Part shown: positions 12,801 to 26,771 of the stretch, piece by piece
Layout of the letters: each line of letters begins with the position of its first letter
How positions within the stretch are numbered: position 1 is the first letter of the stretch
NCBI GenBank assembly: GCA_038502055.1
Contig: JAXRKN010000044.1
Coordinates: 6,394,501-6,458,500 of the forward strand
Origin: Tanytarsus gracilentus
Lineage: Eukaryota; Arthropoda; Insecta; Diptera; Chironomidae
DNA length: 64,000 nt
Direction of reading: 5' to 3'
Notes under the pieces: model-generated
The model's input: the letters and a program-made list of their open reading frames with translations, nothing else
The model's database searches: none
What the model was told of the DNA's origin: nothing
Program-made: the position numbers and the translations under genes

Positions 12801-15800
12801 CGCCTTAATGCAAATTTTCATAAAAATTTCCTCTGAAGAAATATGAAGATCAATACCATCAAGAAAATGGTTACTAGTCAAACACTATATTTCACTTCCC
12901 TCTCCAGGATTTGAGTGTAAAAAATATAACGTCACCATACTGCATGCAGTGGCAAACAGTTTTTCATTTTTTAAACGAGAACGGCCGGAATAAGTGCTGG
13001 TGGAGAAAATATATTAAAATCATGCATCATTGTAACACATGGAGTTGTGCAATTTTTTTCACTCAGAGCTTTCACTAATGCCACCTCAGTGTGACTGAAA
13101 GAGAAAAAGAGATTTTTTAGCACAACTTTGGTTGGATAATTTTTTTCAATTTAAAATAGATTAATTTAAAACTGTGAAGTTCATGTGAGCATCCATAACC
13201 AGAATCACCTTATGATTTTTGCATCTCTAATCCATCCACTCTCAACTTAAACATTAGAGTTTTACATTTAACTCGTTTTATAGTTAAAAACCTTTCTAAA
13301 ATATTGCTTGGTTGAGATATGCTGAATGTACATATTTCATATTCATTTGTGACGAAAAATTATAATCCATTTAAAGCTGTAGAGTTGAGAGCGAGACGGA
13401 GCTAAGAGCCGTTATGAATTATGAGTGAATACGAAGATGAAACACAGGAAAAATAAATTTGATTTAAACCGCAACTTTTGCTTCGTTTTCAGCATGCATG
13501 TAAAAACTGAGTCGAGGAACTTTGACTATTTTAATATAAAATATTTTATGCTACCAGAGTTCTGCACCCCTCACATAAAAAATTTATGAATAATTTCTAG
13601 TTACGATCTCACTTTTTCCTTTTATTATTCTCTTCCTACAGGAGGAAACACTCAATAACAGCACAAAATCAACTCTCAACTTCGTACCGACGACAGATGA
13701 TGACGGTAAATCAATAACGTGCCGTGCGGAGAACCCAAAAGTTTCCGGTCTCTTTCTCGAAACGACTTGGAGGATTGACGTTATATGTAAGTCAAATTTA
13801 AATCTTCCAAACGCGTTGATTAGACGCTCTTTGGATTTATCCGATAGCGATTTTGTTCATCTGCATGTAGGGTGGGTGGATTTTCTAAATGCGAGTTCAT
13901 GAGAGATAGAAAATGATTTGTGGGTTTTCCCTTCTCACCGTCCTATTTTTACATGCATGATGTATTAAATTTTTTTTGGTGTGGTTGAAGCGTCATTTTG
14001 TGGCTTTTCATAGAAATAAATGGGATTGTCACGGAAATGTTGTGTTTAATAAGGAAATTAAGGAATATTTAAATTAAAGTCTGTTTTCGAATATTGGAGA
14101 AGGTGATTTAGGTCAAATTTATATAAACTTAAAGCTGAAAATTTGTTCAAGACTTGATAATAAAAATCCGACAAAGCGATTCTGATTTACCTCCTCGATG
14201 ACCCTTTTACCTTAACCAAAAGGTCTCATTTCTTCGCAACGTGCTTTGCGATTCAAAATAATCCTTTTCCATCGAAATTTCTCTCCAACTTCCAAGAGGG
14301 ATTTTCCTTCAAAATTTTAATTAAAAATTGATCCCTTTTTGTTGTCAATTAGAAAAATATCCGATATGATCGAGAAAGTTTTAATCATTGATATTTCAAG
14401 AACTTTTCTGTCTGCTTCAATTTATTTTATTACTTTTTGGAAACTGTAAGACAGAGAAAATTTAATTATTTTCAACTTTTCCGCTCGTTCATTGCCTTAT
14501 GACTGCAGTACAAAGTTTTAACAAACACAAAATGTTTCATTGTAACAATTTAAGAGTCTTTTATGTTTTAAGATGAGTTTTCGGGTGAAAATTGAAAATG
14601 TTGACGGTTGATATTTTGAATGTGTTAGTGAAGATATTTTGAAGGTCATTAAAAGCTTTAAAATTTTATAGAAAAGCTTTTTTAATTGATCATAAATTAA
14701 GTTTTTAAAACAAGCTTTTTACAAATTATTAATTAATAAAAAAAGCTTTTTAAATTTTAAGAGCTATTAAATTTGTAAAAGCTTTTTTAAATTTTAAAAG
14801 CTTTATTAAACTTTTATATAAAAGCTTTTTTCAGTTTTAAACTTGTCAAAGCTTTTTTAAATTTTAATAGCTTTTTTTAAAGTTTTAATTTCAGAATCTT
14901 TTACTTTTTAAGCTTTTCAAAAGCACAGAAAAACTTTCCCATTTTCAAAAGCTCTTCATAAAACCTCAACGAAAATTTTAATGATATTGCAAGTTCTTTA
15001 AAAATTTCTTCTTCATGTCACTCACAATTTTCTCAAGAAGTGGAAATAGAAAAACTTTTTTCTAGCATAAAATTTCACTTTGCAATGTCCTCACAGAACT
15101 CACCCAGAAGTTAAAATTAAAAAGAAAAATATATATTTTGTGCTGTCTCTGTACATGCTGTGTTGAGTGTGCGATGAAGAATTACATCCAGTGCGGAGGG
15201 TAATGAAAAGTTTTGCTAAAGTAATTTGCAACTGCAACTTCATCGTCGTCATCTTGAATGATAATAACCGCAACCGTTTTCACCTCAAGGGGTTTTACCA
15301 CAAAATTTGAATTTCATTCACTTCTCATTAAGAAAGAAGATGAACACAACAAACCATCATGAAAATTTAAATTTTACTTCTCTTCACTTATGTGTCATGT
15401 AATAAATTTGCAATTTTGATTTTTCCATCCTCACTCTTCACCAGATCCACCATTGGTCGGCTTACGTCTCGGCTCGACATTGATAGTGGACGATATTAAG
15501 GAAGGAGATGATTTATACATGGAATGCCAAATACAAGCTAACCCCAAGTTCTCTAAAATGTATTGGATGCATAATGTAAGTATGATGATGGGATATTATG
15601 ATGATGGATCGGTTATTGCAAAAGATGAAAATTAAATTTTTGGCTTTTATCAGATTTTGTCGAAGATGCAAGAGAATTTTAATTTTACAGACCGTTGAAT
15701 TTTTGAAATTTTTTAATATTAAAAAATTCAAATTCTTTAAAACCGTTAATAAATATTTAAATATCGTCTCATAATCCATTGTCACCTCCCCAGTTTGTTA

Positions 15801-18800
15801 CTAATAAATTGCAAAATGATGTATTGGAATAAATTACCAGCAATTTCAAGTGCAATGTGAAATGTGTGTTTCTCTGAAAGCCGCAAAGCCCTCAATTGAT
15901 GGTGTCCTCTTCTTTACATCCTCACTCATCATTCTCCCATCTCGCTCGAGAGTTGTGTCTTCATCGCTTACATACGAGACACATTCCAATGATGCTTATT
16001 ACAATTTTACTAACATAACACATACGAGAGGACTGTGGAGAGGGATTATGAGTCTCGAGTGCTTTTACACTCGAGCAAAATGTCTTCATCTCCATCACTG
16101 CACTTGAAATTGCATCGATATTCCATTTCAAGAATGCCATATGAGACCGCACTCTGTGCATAACAACAATATTGCCATGTTGAACTCTGTTGCATTTACA
16201 TTTTGATATGCTTTTCTCATTTTTTTATTTTATTCTTCACTCACATTTTTATTTCTCATTTATTCCATCCAGGGAGTTCTCATATCACACAACGCCAGTG
16301 CACGTGTTATACGATCAAATCAGAGTCTGGTGCTGCAGAAAATAACACGAAATTCGAGTGGCAATTACAGTTGTAGTGCAATCAATGCGGAAGGCGAAAC
16401 AATCAGCAATCCATTGGCGTTGCGTGTAAAATGTGAGTATTAAGAGCGATTTAAACATTTTGTGAAAATATTATTGAAAATTTGGGAGGAAAAATTTTAC
16501 AAATGATTTTACGGAATTTTGGGTAAGTAAGAAGGAAAATTTGATGAACTGTTTGATCAAAAAATTTTTAATGAACCTCTAAAAATTCTGGAAATTCTTG
16601 TTAATTTTTTGTATTGCCACGAATAATTTATTTTTGAAACTTTAACAAATAATAAGCTCATTAAAATTTTAAGCTCCTTTAAATAAAGCTTAATTATTGA
16701 CATTTACCCTTTTCATAATTCCACTCAAATTTTAAATTCATGTGATTATGGTTTGTCTACTGGATTTATTTTTTCATTAGCCGAAATATTAAAAAATTAC
16801 TTCAAAGTATAAAATAATATTTTCAATAGCTTGAAAATTTTGCAACTTCTGTTTTACGTCTTTGCAAAGAAAGTTCATAAACTCGTGTCACCCATTCTCC
16901 CATAACAGAATGTAACTTGATACGCTTTCTCCCCTTACATGCTCAACCATCTCGATCTACATCTGTTGATAGTGAATTAAAATCTCATTTTAACACTCCA
17001 ACATAATTATCACTTTCCCTTCTGTCATTTTCCTCCCAGAACGATTACTTCTGTCGATGTGCCAAGAATGTGACACATAAATCCATTTCAGCACGTTTCT
17101 TTCGAGTAACGAGATGATAGCGTTGAAGAAAAAAAAGTGCAATGCTAACTTTCCTCTCGTGCCAATTTCCTTATAAATAGTTTTTAATCTTCACAGATCA
17201 GATTTTTTATGCTTTCTTGTGCAAACATCTTCGTTTAGTCGACATTTCCTTGCACATGTGAACGGAGATATATTTATTAGAAAGTTTGCTGGCCATAATC
17301 CAAGGAAATAAAGCGAAACGATAAATATTGCTGGAAATTTTTCTAGAGTCTGACGAGAAAATGTTCTCATGCCTTCAAGCTGGCGTTGACGATAATTCTT
17401 AAGATATTGCGGGATTTAAGATGCAAGGGAAATTGATAAATGTTTTTTTTCATAATAGTTTTTTACAATTAAAAATTTTACCTTAAAATTAAGAAATTAA
17501 TTAATTTAGAAATACGAGTGTCTTCCCCTAGCAATTAAAAGTCATTCCTTCTTATTTTCAAACGGTTCTTGAAGGTTTTCATTCGCTCTCTTAAATCTAA
17601 AGCAAACCATGTTAAGTGAGACATGGAGCTGAGAGAGGATCAGGATGAAAAGTTTAGTGTAAATTGATTTGACAGCTACAAGATTAAAGTCGATTCAATT
17701 TAGAGAAAAATCTCCTTATGGAATGTGAGTTTCTTTTAAATACAAGTGCTCACGCGAGACTATAAATTAAATTTCTAAGATTTTTCGATGCTGCAAAGAT
17801 GGTTTGAGGGGCGGGACACTTGGGTTAATGAAAAAAATTGCAATTTTAAATAAAAATTTCGATTACCTTGTAGATAATTTTGAAAATTTTACAACATTAG
17901 TGTAATTTAACAAATTGAACGTCCTTTTTGTGTGTGTACACCACACAGTTAGTTCGAGCGAAGAAGTGAGTCAAAAAATGAACTGAAAAGCGAAGCAGAT
18001 TTTACTTCACTCTCTTTTTTCACTTTGATGTTCGGAAATGAAATTTTTTGCAACGATTCTCACAGTGATTGTGATGTGACTTGAGGGCGTTTTGATTTAC
18101 AATAAATTGAGTTTGTGATTGTGAAATTACTTTCGACTCGACTTTTCTTCTTTTTCCTTCGATTGACATCATGTTGTGGTTGTTAACCCATGATTGTGGT
18201 ACGATGATAGAAAAAATGTTGTCAAGTGATTCAAGTCACGCTATTTTGACCCATCACAGTAAAAAAAGTTTTCCTTCGGGTTGTTTATTTTGCTCTAACG
18301 CCATCGATTTCATCTCATGAGTGGGAAAATACACGCTGGGGAATTGATATGGTGATGAAGAGGAGTTTTGTTATTGCTAAGAAAGAGAAAAGTTCAAAAA
18401 GTCTTGAGGGTAGGATGATGAGTGAGACTGAAGAACAAATGAATTTATAAACAAGGAAAGGCTTTGAATTTTAAGACTGGCTGAAAAGTTATTTATAATT
18501 TTTTAAAGCTCTCTTGAGCTTTTGCAAACTATTTTCTAAGCTTCCACAAATATTTTTAAATCATATTAAATTTTCTTTTTTTACGTAAATTTAAAAATAA
18601 TCTCAAATTTTGTACAGCTCGCAAATGCATAACCGTTAACCACCCACTCACAGTAAAAGCTCTCAAATATCAATAAAATCTTTTAAAAAAATTCAATAAA
18701 GCGGTTCATAAAAATTCATCTACTTCATCGACCAAATTATTCGCTCATTTTCCCTCCAATAATCTAAAATTTCCTTCTCAGACTCACTAAACTTTTATTT

Positions 18801-21800
18801 TCTGCTCGCTCTTTCGGCATTTCAAATTTAAAAGGCAGTAACAATAACAACAACTTATCCTCACAACGATGTAAAGTTTTTCTCGCTCTCGAGAGTGGAA
18901 AACATGCCGATCATAGCAGAAAAGATGAAATGGAACCTTTTTACATGTGCGATACATCTTCATTGCCTCTTTCACCCACACAGCTCTCCTATAGTGAAAA
19001 ATACAATCCGATTTTCATTTTCGGTGTGACAAGAATTTTCGACTCTCTCTTTTTTTTGTTTGCCTCGACATGAAATTTATATTCTACTGCTGCCGCTATC
19101 GAGATGTAAAAGGATCGAAAATCGCTTTGCGCCATTATTAAGTGTGAAAATTACATTTTTCCATGTATGAAACGTGAGTGGGGGTAAATTTCAATAGTTT
19201 CCATCCCTCGGCACGAAAAATCCAATACCCACTTTGCGGAATGTGTGGGAAATATTTTCCGTGGCTAGTCACGAGAAAATTGAGGGTAAAAGTTTAAATT
19301 TTCGAAAATTGCATTCATCGATTTTATCCTAAACATTTAAGAGTATGCAAATTGCACTCCATTATGCTGGATATTATTGCACACTCTGGCATTATATAAA
19401 AAAATGGACATTTAACAATTTCCAGAACTACCCGTGTGTGCTCACATATTGAATAATTCCAATTCCGATGCTATATGAATGTGAAAATTTAGAAGAGCAC
19501 GAAAAATATTTCTCATCGTCATCGATATCTATCGCTTTTATATTGCAGTAGTTAAAGGAGGAAATGTGACTATTTTTGTCATAATTATTTTAGAAATAAA
19601 GTTGAAACTATTAAGACTTTAACTTGGTTTTAAAAAATTGTTCAAATTTAGCAAAAAATGAACTTTTTGTGCAATTTTTTTTAAGAATCGAACCTGAATT
19701 TTTTAAAGCTCTCTAAAAATTTTATAAGTGTTCTATAACCTTGAGGATTAAATTGAATTTCTTAACTTTCAACAAATAAATAAAAACTTTTTAGTCCTTC
19801 TTATAAAATTAAATAGGCTGACCATATTATTTTTTATCAAACCCAAAAATTCGCAAAAAAATTAAATTTTTTCATAGATCCAAAAACATTTCTATTGTAG
19901 AATGAAATTTAAACCAAAATACAACTACATTCATCCACAAAAAACACATAGACAGCCTCCACAAAAATGATCCTATGTACATACAAAATCTTGCATGCCA
20001 TCGATCCGTCTCCTTTACACATACGTGTGAGTGTGTGTGCATTGCACTGGAAAGTGAGCTTTAGAAAACTTTTTTGTAACACAAAAATTTCTAACGAGCT
20101 AAGGAAAACTTTTTTCCTTCCGTAACAATTTTTCGAGTCAGTCTTGATATCTATAATGCACAATTTCTTTTGCTTCAAATCGAAAATGCAGAACACGTTT
20201 AGAGAAAAAGGGAAGAAGGAAAACTTCTGGCATCATTCAAATTGGAAACTACGAAGATGAAATTGCAATTGAAACTTCTCTTACTGACTCGCCTTCTTTC
20301 CTTATTATATTTTTTTTTGCAGATGCACCAGTTTGTACGGTCGATAAGACGATTATCGTTGGCGCATTCCGAAGTGAAAATTTGAATGTTGTATGTGAGG
20401 TGCATGCCGATCCGCCACCCCGATCATTCAAATGGAAATTTAATAGTTCGGGCGAGACTTTTGAGTTGTCAAAAGAGCGTCACTACAAGAATGGATCACG
20501 AAGCGTACTTCATTATACTCCAATTATGGATCAAGATTATGGAACGTTGACTTGCATAGGTCAAAATGATGTCGGCGAACAAGTCGTTCCGTGTGTGTTT
20601 CAAGTCATCTTAGCAGGTGAGAATTTTGCGGAAACTTTTGACCCTCATCAACTGTGTCATCTGTCACTTTATTAATGAGTTTTTAGTGAACAGTTTCTAT
20701 TTCAAAGTCTTCTGATTTGTGTCGGATAAAAAATTCTCAATTCAATTCTAAGATTTTCAATTCCTTTGAAAAAATTTAAGGATTTTTAGTCGAATCTTGA
20801 AATTTTTATGAGTGTTCGTTTTGGAAAAATGTAAACAAATAATTTAATCCGACATGAAATATAAAAGAACATCCTCAAATCACACTCCATAAAAATAAGA
20901 AGAAAAGTAAGTTGAAAGAGTAAAAATGACATGTTGAAACTTTTTCTCTCATTAATTTCTTAAATGACTTGTCATTCAACCTCCTTCCTTCCTACTTGTC
21001 TCTGCCATATAAAGATTATCAAATATCATTATGAGGAAGTAAAAAGGGAGACACTCCCACGAGATGACGATGGTGACATTGATGAGGACTTGAAACAAGA
21101 TAATTACATTGCCAAAATAATTATTCCCTCATGAATTTATATAGCGCTGCCATCACCTGTCCGCAACTGCTCAATTAACAATCAAACTCAGCATTCCCTC
21201 GAGATACAATGCCTCCCCGGCTACGATGGCGGTTTACCGCAAATATTTTTACTCGAATTGATTGCGACGAGGAGTGGAAAATTGAGGTAAATGGTCCATG
21301 CTTAAATGCTTTTGATGACACTGCTATTTTTTCGGCTCGCTCTTGTTTGCGCTTTTCACATGTCCCATGGAATTACTTTTTTGTGCTCGCTTTACTTTAC
21401 ACTTTTACTCATCATCATCATCATCATCATCCGAGTTTATAGAGAAGAGGGTGTAAAAAATAATAACAAACAAAAAATATTTGTCACTCGTTTGAGCGAC
21501 AGAGGGTTTTGGTGAATTTACAGTGCAATGGGTGGAAACTTTTGAGTTATTTATAATTTAAAAATATAAAATTAATTTAATTAAAATAAATTAAAGATTT
21601 GAACTTTTTTAAATAAAATAGTTTCCATCCCTTGAACCTAACAGGCTGATGATTGAGTATAAAAAGGACAAATGACACTTTGTGGCTATTGTCCTGGGGG
21701 TGAAAAAAGCTTTAAGATTTGACCAAAAATATTCTTTGAAGATTTCACTTAATTTATCAAATTTATCTCATCATCACATGCACATCCAACTCACTCCACA

Positions 21801-23562
21801 TTAAACTATTAAATCTCCTCTTAAGCGCTTTATCGCAAACACATCTCTAAAACCCCTTCATATGTGCTTAGGCATAACAACACTGAAGATAAAATCAATT
21901 ATCGATTAATTTACAATAGATTAAACCTGACTAATGCGGATGAGCCCTTTTTCATCATCGACTCTTTGGACGCCTTCACATCGTACGATAGTGGCGATGA
22001 TGCTTTACGAGCAGTTGTGTATTCAGTCAATCAGAAGGGCCGGAGTCATGGTGTAGTTGTGAAGGAGTTTCATATTGAAAATGGCGTTGAAAGCAGAGCA
22101 GGTGAGTTAAGACTTTTTTAATTCCTGGAGAGGAATTCATTAAAAAATTTAAAAAATAAAATCCGTTATAAAAATTTGAGAAATTTCTCTGCAAAATTTA
22201 AAATTTAATTTTTTTGGCTCTATTTAGTTAAATAATTGTAAAAATTTATAATTTAGAGCTTTAAACTCTTTTTGTAAACCTTCTCGAAAAAATTCTTCCT
22301 CAAATTTACCAATTTTTGCATCTACTCATATTTATCTCTCTCCCTCCTATTATTACCGTTGTTACCATGCATTCCATTCTTCCGCTCCTCTTTCGCAACG
22401 CTCCAACAAACGGCGTATACTCCAGCCATAACAAATGCCGCTCTAGATCTCTCGCCTGTATTGTTGGGTGTATTATTTACACTCGTGCTGTTATGCATCG
22501 TTATTTTCGCAAAAGTTTATTGTAATCGCGCATCAGCGACAATGAGAGACTTGAATAACGATACGAAGCACACGAACAACATCAGCTATAAACATGATGC
22601 ACAACAAAAGGTAATAAAGACGCTATTTATGCTTGATGTTTGTTCAAAAATTTACAACGCGCGTTTCTCTCTTCTTCTTGTTTCTTCTCTCTTGTGCTGA
22701 ACTGCATTTTTAATTAAAAAATCCTTTTCTCGGATGCTGATGGTATTTTTTTTTCGGGGTGAATAGAAAACACCGCAACGATGGCAAAATAATGATGGAA
22801 CGAAATTATCAAAGGACGGAATGAAATTGTCAACTGAAATAGCGGAAGATGAAAAAGATCCCGACGTCATTCCGCAAGGCAAAAAGACTGAAAAAGCATT
22901 AAACTCTTCAATGCTTCCCGCATCTTCTAATTACGGTAAGTGCAGTGAATTGTGAGAGAATTTTTTACAGTTTGTTGTAATTAAAATTTGCGAGATTAAA
23001 AAATTATAATTTAATTACTAATAAAGCTTTTGTAAATTATAACAAAAAGCTTTAATATTTTTTAATTTTTTCACAGCATCGACACTCGACGACGAGAGCA
23101 TATCAACGAATCAAAATGAGTGGACGAGCGGCTCTGTTAGCTCATATGTAAGGCCATCAAAATTTCAAACGTATTTCATTTGAATTAGATAAAAAGTAAA
23201 TAAATCTGCATGTCCATAAATAAAAAATTTCTCAAAAATGTCCTAAAACATTTCATCCTTACAAAAAAACCTTCTCATCCTCCTAGTACAATCAATTTAT
23301 ACATCAAAACATGCGACTCAAAGAGACATCATCACTGTCAACTGAATCGACATTAATTGCGTCAACGCCAAAATCCCAATCGATTGCATCAAATTGTCAC
23401 GTTGAGGTGACGCCGTCATACAACGCGAATAATACAAATCCATTCCATGCGGCAGTGAAAACAAATGGTGATGCGACCCCGACGGCCATCGACTATGACT
23501 TCAATATTAACGCCATTAAAACGCTTCTGATGACCACGAAGGTTCCCGAAAGTTGCGTGTGA
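3805..23562 (+). CDS. Sidestep-family Ig/FN3 transmembrane receptor, 17 coding exons
   Basis: Coding exons are 3805-3940, 5927-6056, 6416-6624, 6692-6768, 6846-6882, 9800-10003, 10971-11116, 13642-13786, 15445-15575, 16273-16432, 20323-20616, 21145-21286, 21872-22101, 22426-22610, 22767-22935, 23077-23147 and 23287-23562. All phases agree and give 913 residues. Residues 1-33 form a signal peptide (hydrophobic FNGIIHVIFLLNILIYF). Five Ig domains follow, at about 46-158, 159-264, 265-361, 362-458 and 459-556, each with paired Cys and a core Trp (LPCPL...LWFK...YRCRV in the first). An FN3 domain (about 557-680, motif GYDGGLPQ) and one membrane helix (about 690-712) come next. The cytoplasmic tail ends ESCV, a class I PDZ-ligand pattern. 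The Drosophila Sidestep family shares this order and pairs with Beat proteins in axon guidance, so the role here is inferred from the family. The first exon is the least certain: it rests on phase, signal peptide and a GTGAGT donor. Which of the Side paralogues this is cannot be told. Confidence 0.9.
5700..5715. repeat. 16-bp perfect GC-rich palindrome
   Basis: CTCGAGGGCCCTCGAG equals its own reverse complement and lies in the first intron of the Sidestep-like gene, inside otherwise AT-rich DNA. No function is evident; it could be a dyad binding site or chance. Confidence 0.6.
6192..6270. repeat. small foldback repeat, intron of Sidestep-like gene
   Basis: The left arm 6192-6208 (GAGTCAGACACGAGCAA) and right arm 6254-6270 are inverted copies with two mismatches, separated by an AT-rich loop of 45 bp. 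It resembles a minimal foldback element or a hairpin-forming transcript segment. Confidence 0.6.
10540..10640. repeat. possible retroelement 3' tail ending in (AATC)n
   Basis: A stretch of more mixed base composition ends in an AATC/AATAAATC tandem tail at about 10617-10638. Some non-LTR retrotransposons end in short tandem tails of this kind. I see no reverse transcriptase remnant and no clear target duplication, so this is tentative. Confidence 0.25.
14640..14935. repeat. degenerate AAGCTTTT-rich repeat array, intron 8
   Basis: The octamer-like unit AAAGCTTTT recurs many times in both orientations (it is near-palindromic) within an intron of the Sidestep-like gene, separated by runs of A and T. 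It looks like a decayed low-complexity array rather than coding DNA. Confidence 0.5.
21409..21432. repeat. (TCA)n microsatellite
   Basis: About eight consecutive TCA/ATC units lie in the intron between the two FN3 exons of the Sidestep-like gene. The open frame over it gives a His or Ile run and is not coding. Confidence 0.9.
21530..21631. repeat. foldback repeat with GGGTGGAAACT / AGTTTCCATCCC ends
   Basis: The left arm 21530-21540 pairs with the right arm 21620-21631 apart from a single-base gap. The 79-bp loop is almost entirely A and T. The right end reads CCATCCCTTG, the same end as the foldback at 23979-24077. Confidence 0.6.
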
Positions 23563-23978
23563 AAGCTTCTCTTGTAAAAATCGGTTGAATTTCTAATAAA
23601 TTTATACAACGTTAAAACTGATTTGTGGAAAACGCCTGTCAATTATTCATATGGTGATGGCTTGATGTAATTTATGAACTGACCCCCATATATAGAAAAA
23701 GTGTGTGTGTGTGTGACCACCTCTCTTTGTCACGGCTTGTGTTGACTCTCACCAACTGTGAAGTGTTTGCGACGCAATTATTGTGTGAATTTATGGACTG
23801 CTGAGAGGTCAACGATGCGGAAAAGGAGGAAGAAGAAAAAAAGTTATTCTCTGGTGGTTTACGTTGAATGCCATTTTTGCCATATTTGAGGAAACTTTTC
23901 CACCTTTCGCACATTCTCATTTAGACATTTTTCATTTTTCCATCGAATTCTGATTTATTGTGAGATGTGGTGAGGCGA

Positions 23979-24077
23979 GGGATGGAAAGTTGAGCAAATA
24001 ATTTTTAATTAATATTTTAAGAACATTTTTGAGAGCTTTTAACGAAAGTATTGCAAAAATATTAAACTTTCCATCCC
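23979..24077. repeat. 99-bp foldback repeat with perfect 13-bp arms
   Basis: GGGATGGAAAGTT at 23979-23991 is the exact reverse complement of AACTTTCCATCCC at 24065-24077. The 73-bp loop is AT-rich. The ends match those of the foldback at 21530-21631, which suggests a small family of elements or hairpins. Confidence 0.7.
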
Positions 24078-26771
24078 TTGGCAATGATGGCAAAAGAAAT
24101 CCCCAAGATAAAGTTAAAGTTATTTTCTATTTACCTTCCTTTTGTAAATAAACTTGTAAATACATCGAATAGACTTAAAGAAAGTAATTTAAAAGTGAGT
24201 TTGTGAGGAATCTGTGGTTGAACTTACTGCAAACTGTTTGCCTTCGTCTATCATATAGAAAATGGGAAAAAACTCTTGGTTGCTGAAAACTTTTTTCTCA
24301 TCTCTTTTTCCGCTGATTTCCGCCAACTCTGTAAATAAAAATCTGCTGAAGAAATTTGAATTAAATTTGTAACTTTTTGTTCTTCCTCCTCTTCACGGTT
24401 GTCTGACGATTAATTTTTTATGGGCTTTTATGTAATGAATTTTTTTTGAAGATCTCAAATCAAATTTTACGAATGATTAAAAATTTGGATTCAGCAAAAA
24501 GCTCTCAAAGCCACTTTAAATAATTAAAAAAATATACAAAAATTTTAATATGTTAATTTTGCGGTGAGTTGACTGATTGACTAATGTCGTCCTTAATTAC
24601 TCGAATATTTACCGCGTCAACCACGATTGTGGACAAAACTGTAAATTGGATAAAAATTTTCGCCTCATTTTAGTCAGTTTTAAATACACCAAAAAATGAT
24701 TCGAATGTGAATTTATGACCACTCAAAAGAGCGATAAAATTATTACGATTGAAGTGGTTTTCAGTTTTAATCACACAAATTGACATAATTTTAAAATGTT
24801 TGATAAACGCCGCAATTTAAACATCAAAAGAGTGAAAGCATTATAAATTGTGTAAATGAGCTAATGGAGCATAATATGTCGATGGACTTTCAATAATTTT
24901 TGTGATTAATTTTTTGTAGTAAAAATTGAAAAGATTTTTTTAAAAATTTCTTAAATTAATTAAATGTGACTAACTTCCCAGTTATCTCTTAAAATAATTA
25001 CTTTTAGTGTAAATTAAATAAAATTACCTCCATTGCACATTTTAAAAACTTTTTATCTGAAATTCAACCACAATTTAATAGTCAAAACACATTCGCAATG
25101 TTCTTAATCAGGATTCAACCTGCTATCGATTACAAAACGCTTGTAAACTTTTCAATGTTTGCGGGTTGGAAAACTGAAAATAATTCACAACTAAATTTCA
25201 CGCTTAAAACTTTTTCCTTCCCTTATTTTGCAATTGGGAATAAAATTTACATCTGTCAAGGATTAAAATTAGATTGCAATCCGCAATTACTGACTAAGTT
25301 TATCGGATGAATGCAGCGTGAATTTATTTAACCGAGAGATCAATGAGATTAAAATTTAAAATGTCAATTTGAGTGGAAAAGGAAATTGAATTTGAGGAAA
25401 ACTTTTAATTGACACTTTTAAAGAGAAAATTATTTTTGTAATTTTTATAAATTAAGCATTTTTTGTTCTAAAAATATTTTTCCTTTCATTCCAAGTCATT
25501 GAACCTTCATCGATAGCAATTAATCATCATTGCCCATAAAACTCAAAACTTTTCCATTCTAACATTTAGTTCCACAATAAGTCACCAATCGTGATAAGGA
25601 GAAGCATCGAAAGAACCGGTTTAAAGTCGCACACATTAGAGAAATGTTTGCAAAAAAAACAGAAACATTAATTTTTAATGATAAATTTTAAGGAGTAATT
25701 AATGAAGCTAATTATAAACAGACATAGCCGTTTATATATTTAGATAAATCAGAAAGAATAAAATTGAATAAAAATGTATAAAGAGAATGAAAAATGTGTT
25801 AATAAAAATTTGGCTGCAAAAAAATGAAATGATTTTTGAGTGTTCACGTGAATGTCGCATGGTTTGCCAAAAATGTTTATTTTCCAGATCTAATTTAATG
25901 ATTTTGCTTTGATCAGAAATTTTTGGTGTTTTTGAACGGTTCAAGGCTGAATTTTGTAAGTTTATTAATTTCTAAATTAAAATTCTACAAAGTTAATTAA
26001 TTTAAATTATTCTAAATTTTCTTCTCTTTTAACTTAATTATTTTATGCCTCCCGTCAACAAAAAATTTTTCATTTATTTTCGCTAATTAATTCATTGAAA
26101 TTAATTAATAAACAATTTTTTACATCACTTAATGAAATTAAATTTACTTTCAGCTATTTTAAACTCGCTTTAAATTTCAAAGACGTTCAAATTTTTTTGT
26201 GTTGCTTGTAATTCCCCAAGAAGCTCATTTTAATCTTTTAAGTGAGTCTTTTTTTGGCGAGAAGAAAAATTCGATGAATTTTTAATAGTCAGCAGAGAGA
26301 AAAAGACAGAGAGCACATCTTCTGAAGAATTCAGTATCAATTAATCATTATTTTTGTGAATTAATTAGCGAAAGACTTCATGCCTTGTTCATGCCCCATG
26401 GGAAAAGGAAAAAATGTTTAAAGTTTGAAATTATTTCAATGAAAGTTGAAAAAATGAATTAAATTTTAGATTTTAGTAAAATATAATTTCTTAAATTTGT
26501 AAAATTTTCATCCCCTGATTGAGTTTCTCTAGGCGATTTTTAGCTCATTAAAATTTTGAGTTTGTCGCTCGTTAAAATTCACTAATTAGTAATTAAATAA
26601 TTTTATTCGTTATCTAAAGAATAACAAAAATTATTAATAGAATTTACAGAAATGTAAAAAAATCAATTTATTTTACTTTAAAATTTTATTATTTCATACC
26701 TCATCGAATATTTTTTTGTAATCCAATTCAAGTTTTTTTTCCGTTGACTTTATTCACATTTCAAACTTACA

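Noticed and set aside
14640..14935. Regular tandem satellite or CRISPR-like array
   Set aside because: Spacing and unit are irregular and the DNA is eukaryotic; it is an A/T low-complexity region with recurring AAGCTT.
25098..25310. 70-codon plus-strand frame in the gene-poor spacer
   Set aside because: No domain, no splice partner, no promoter; its composition equals the surroundings.
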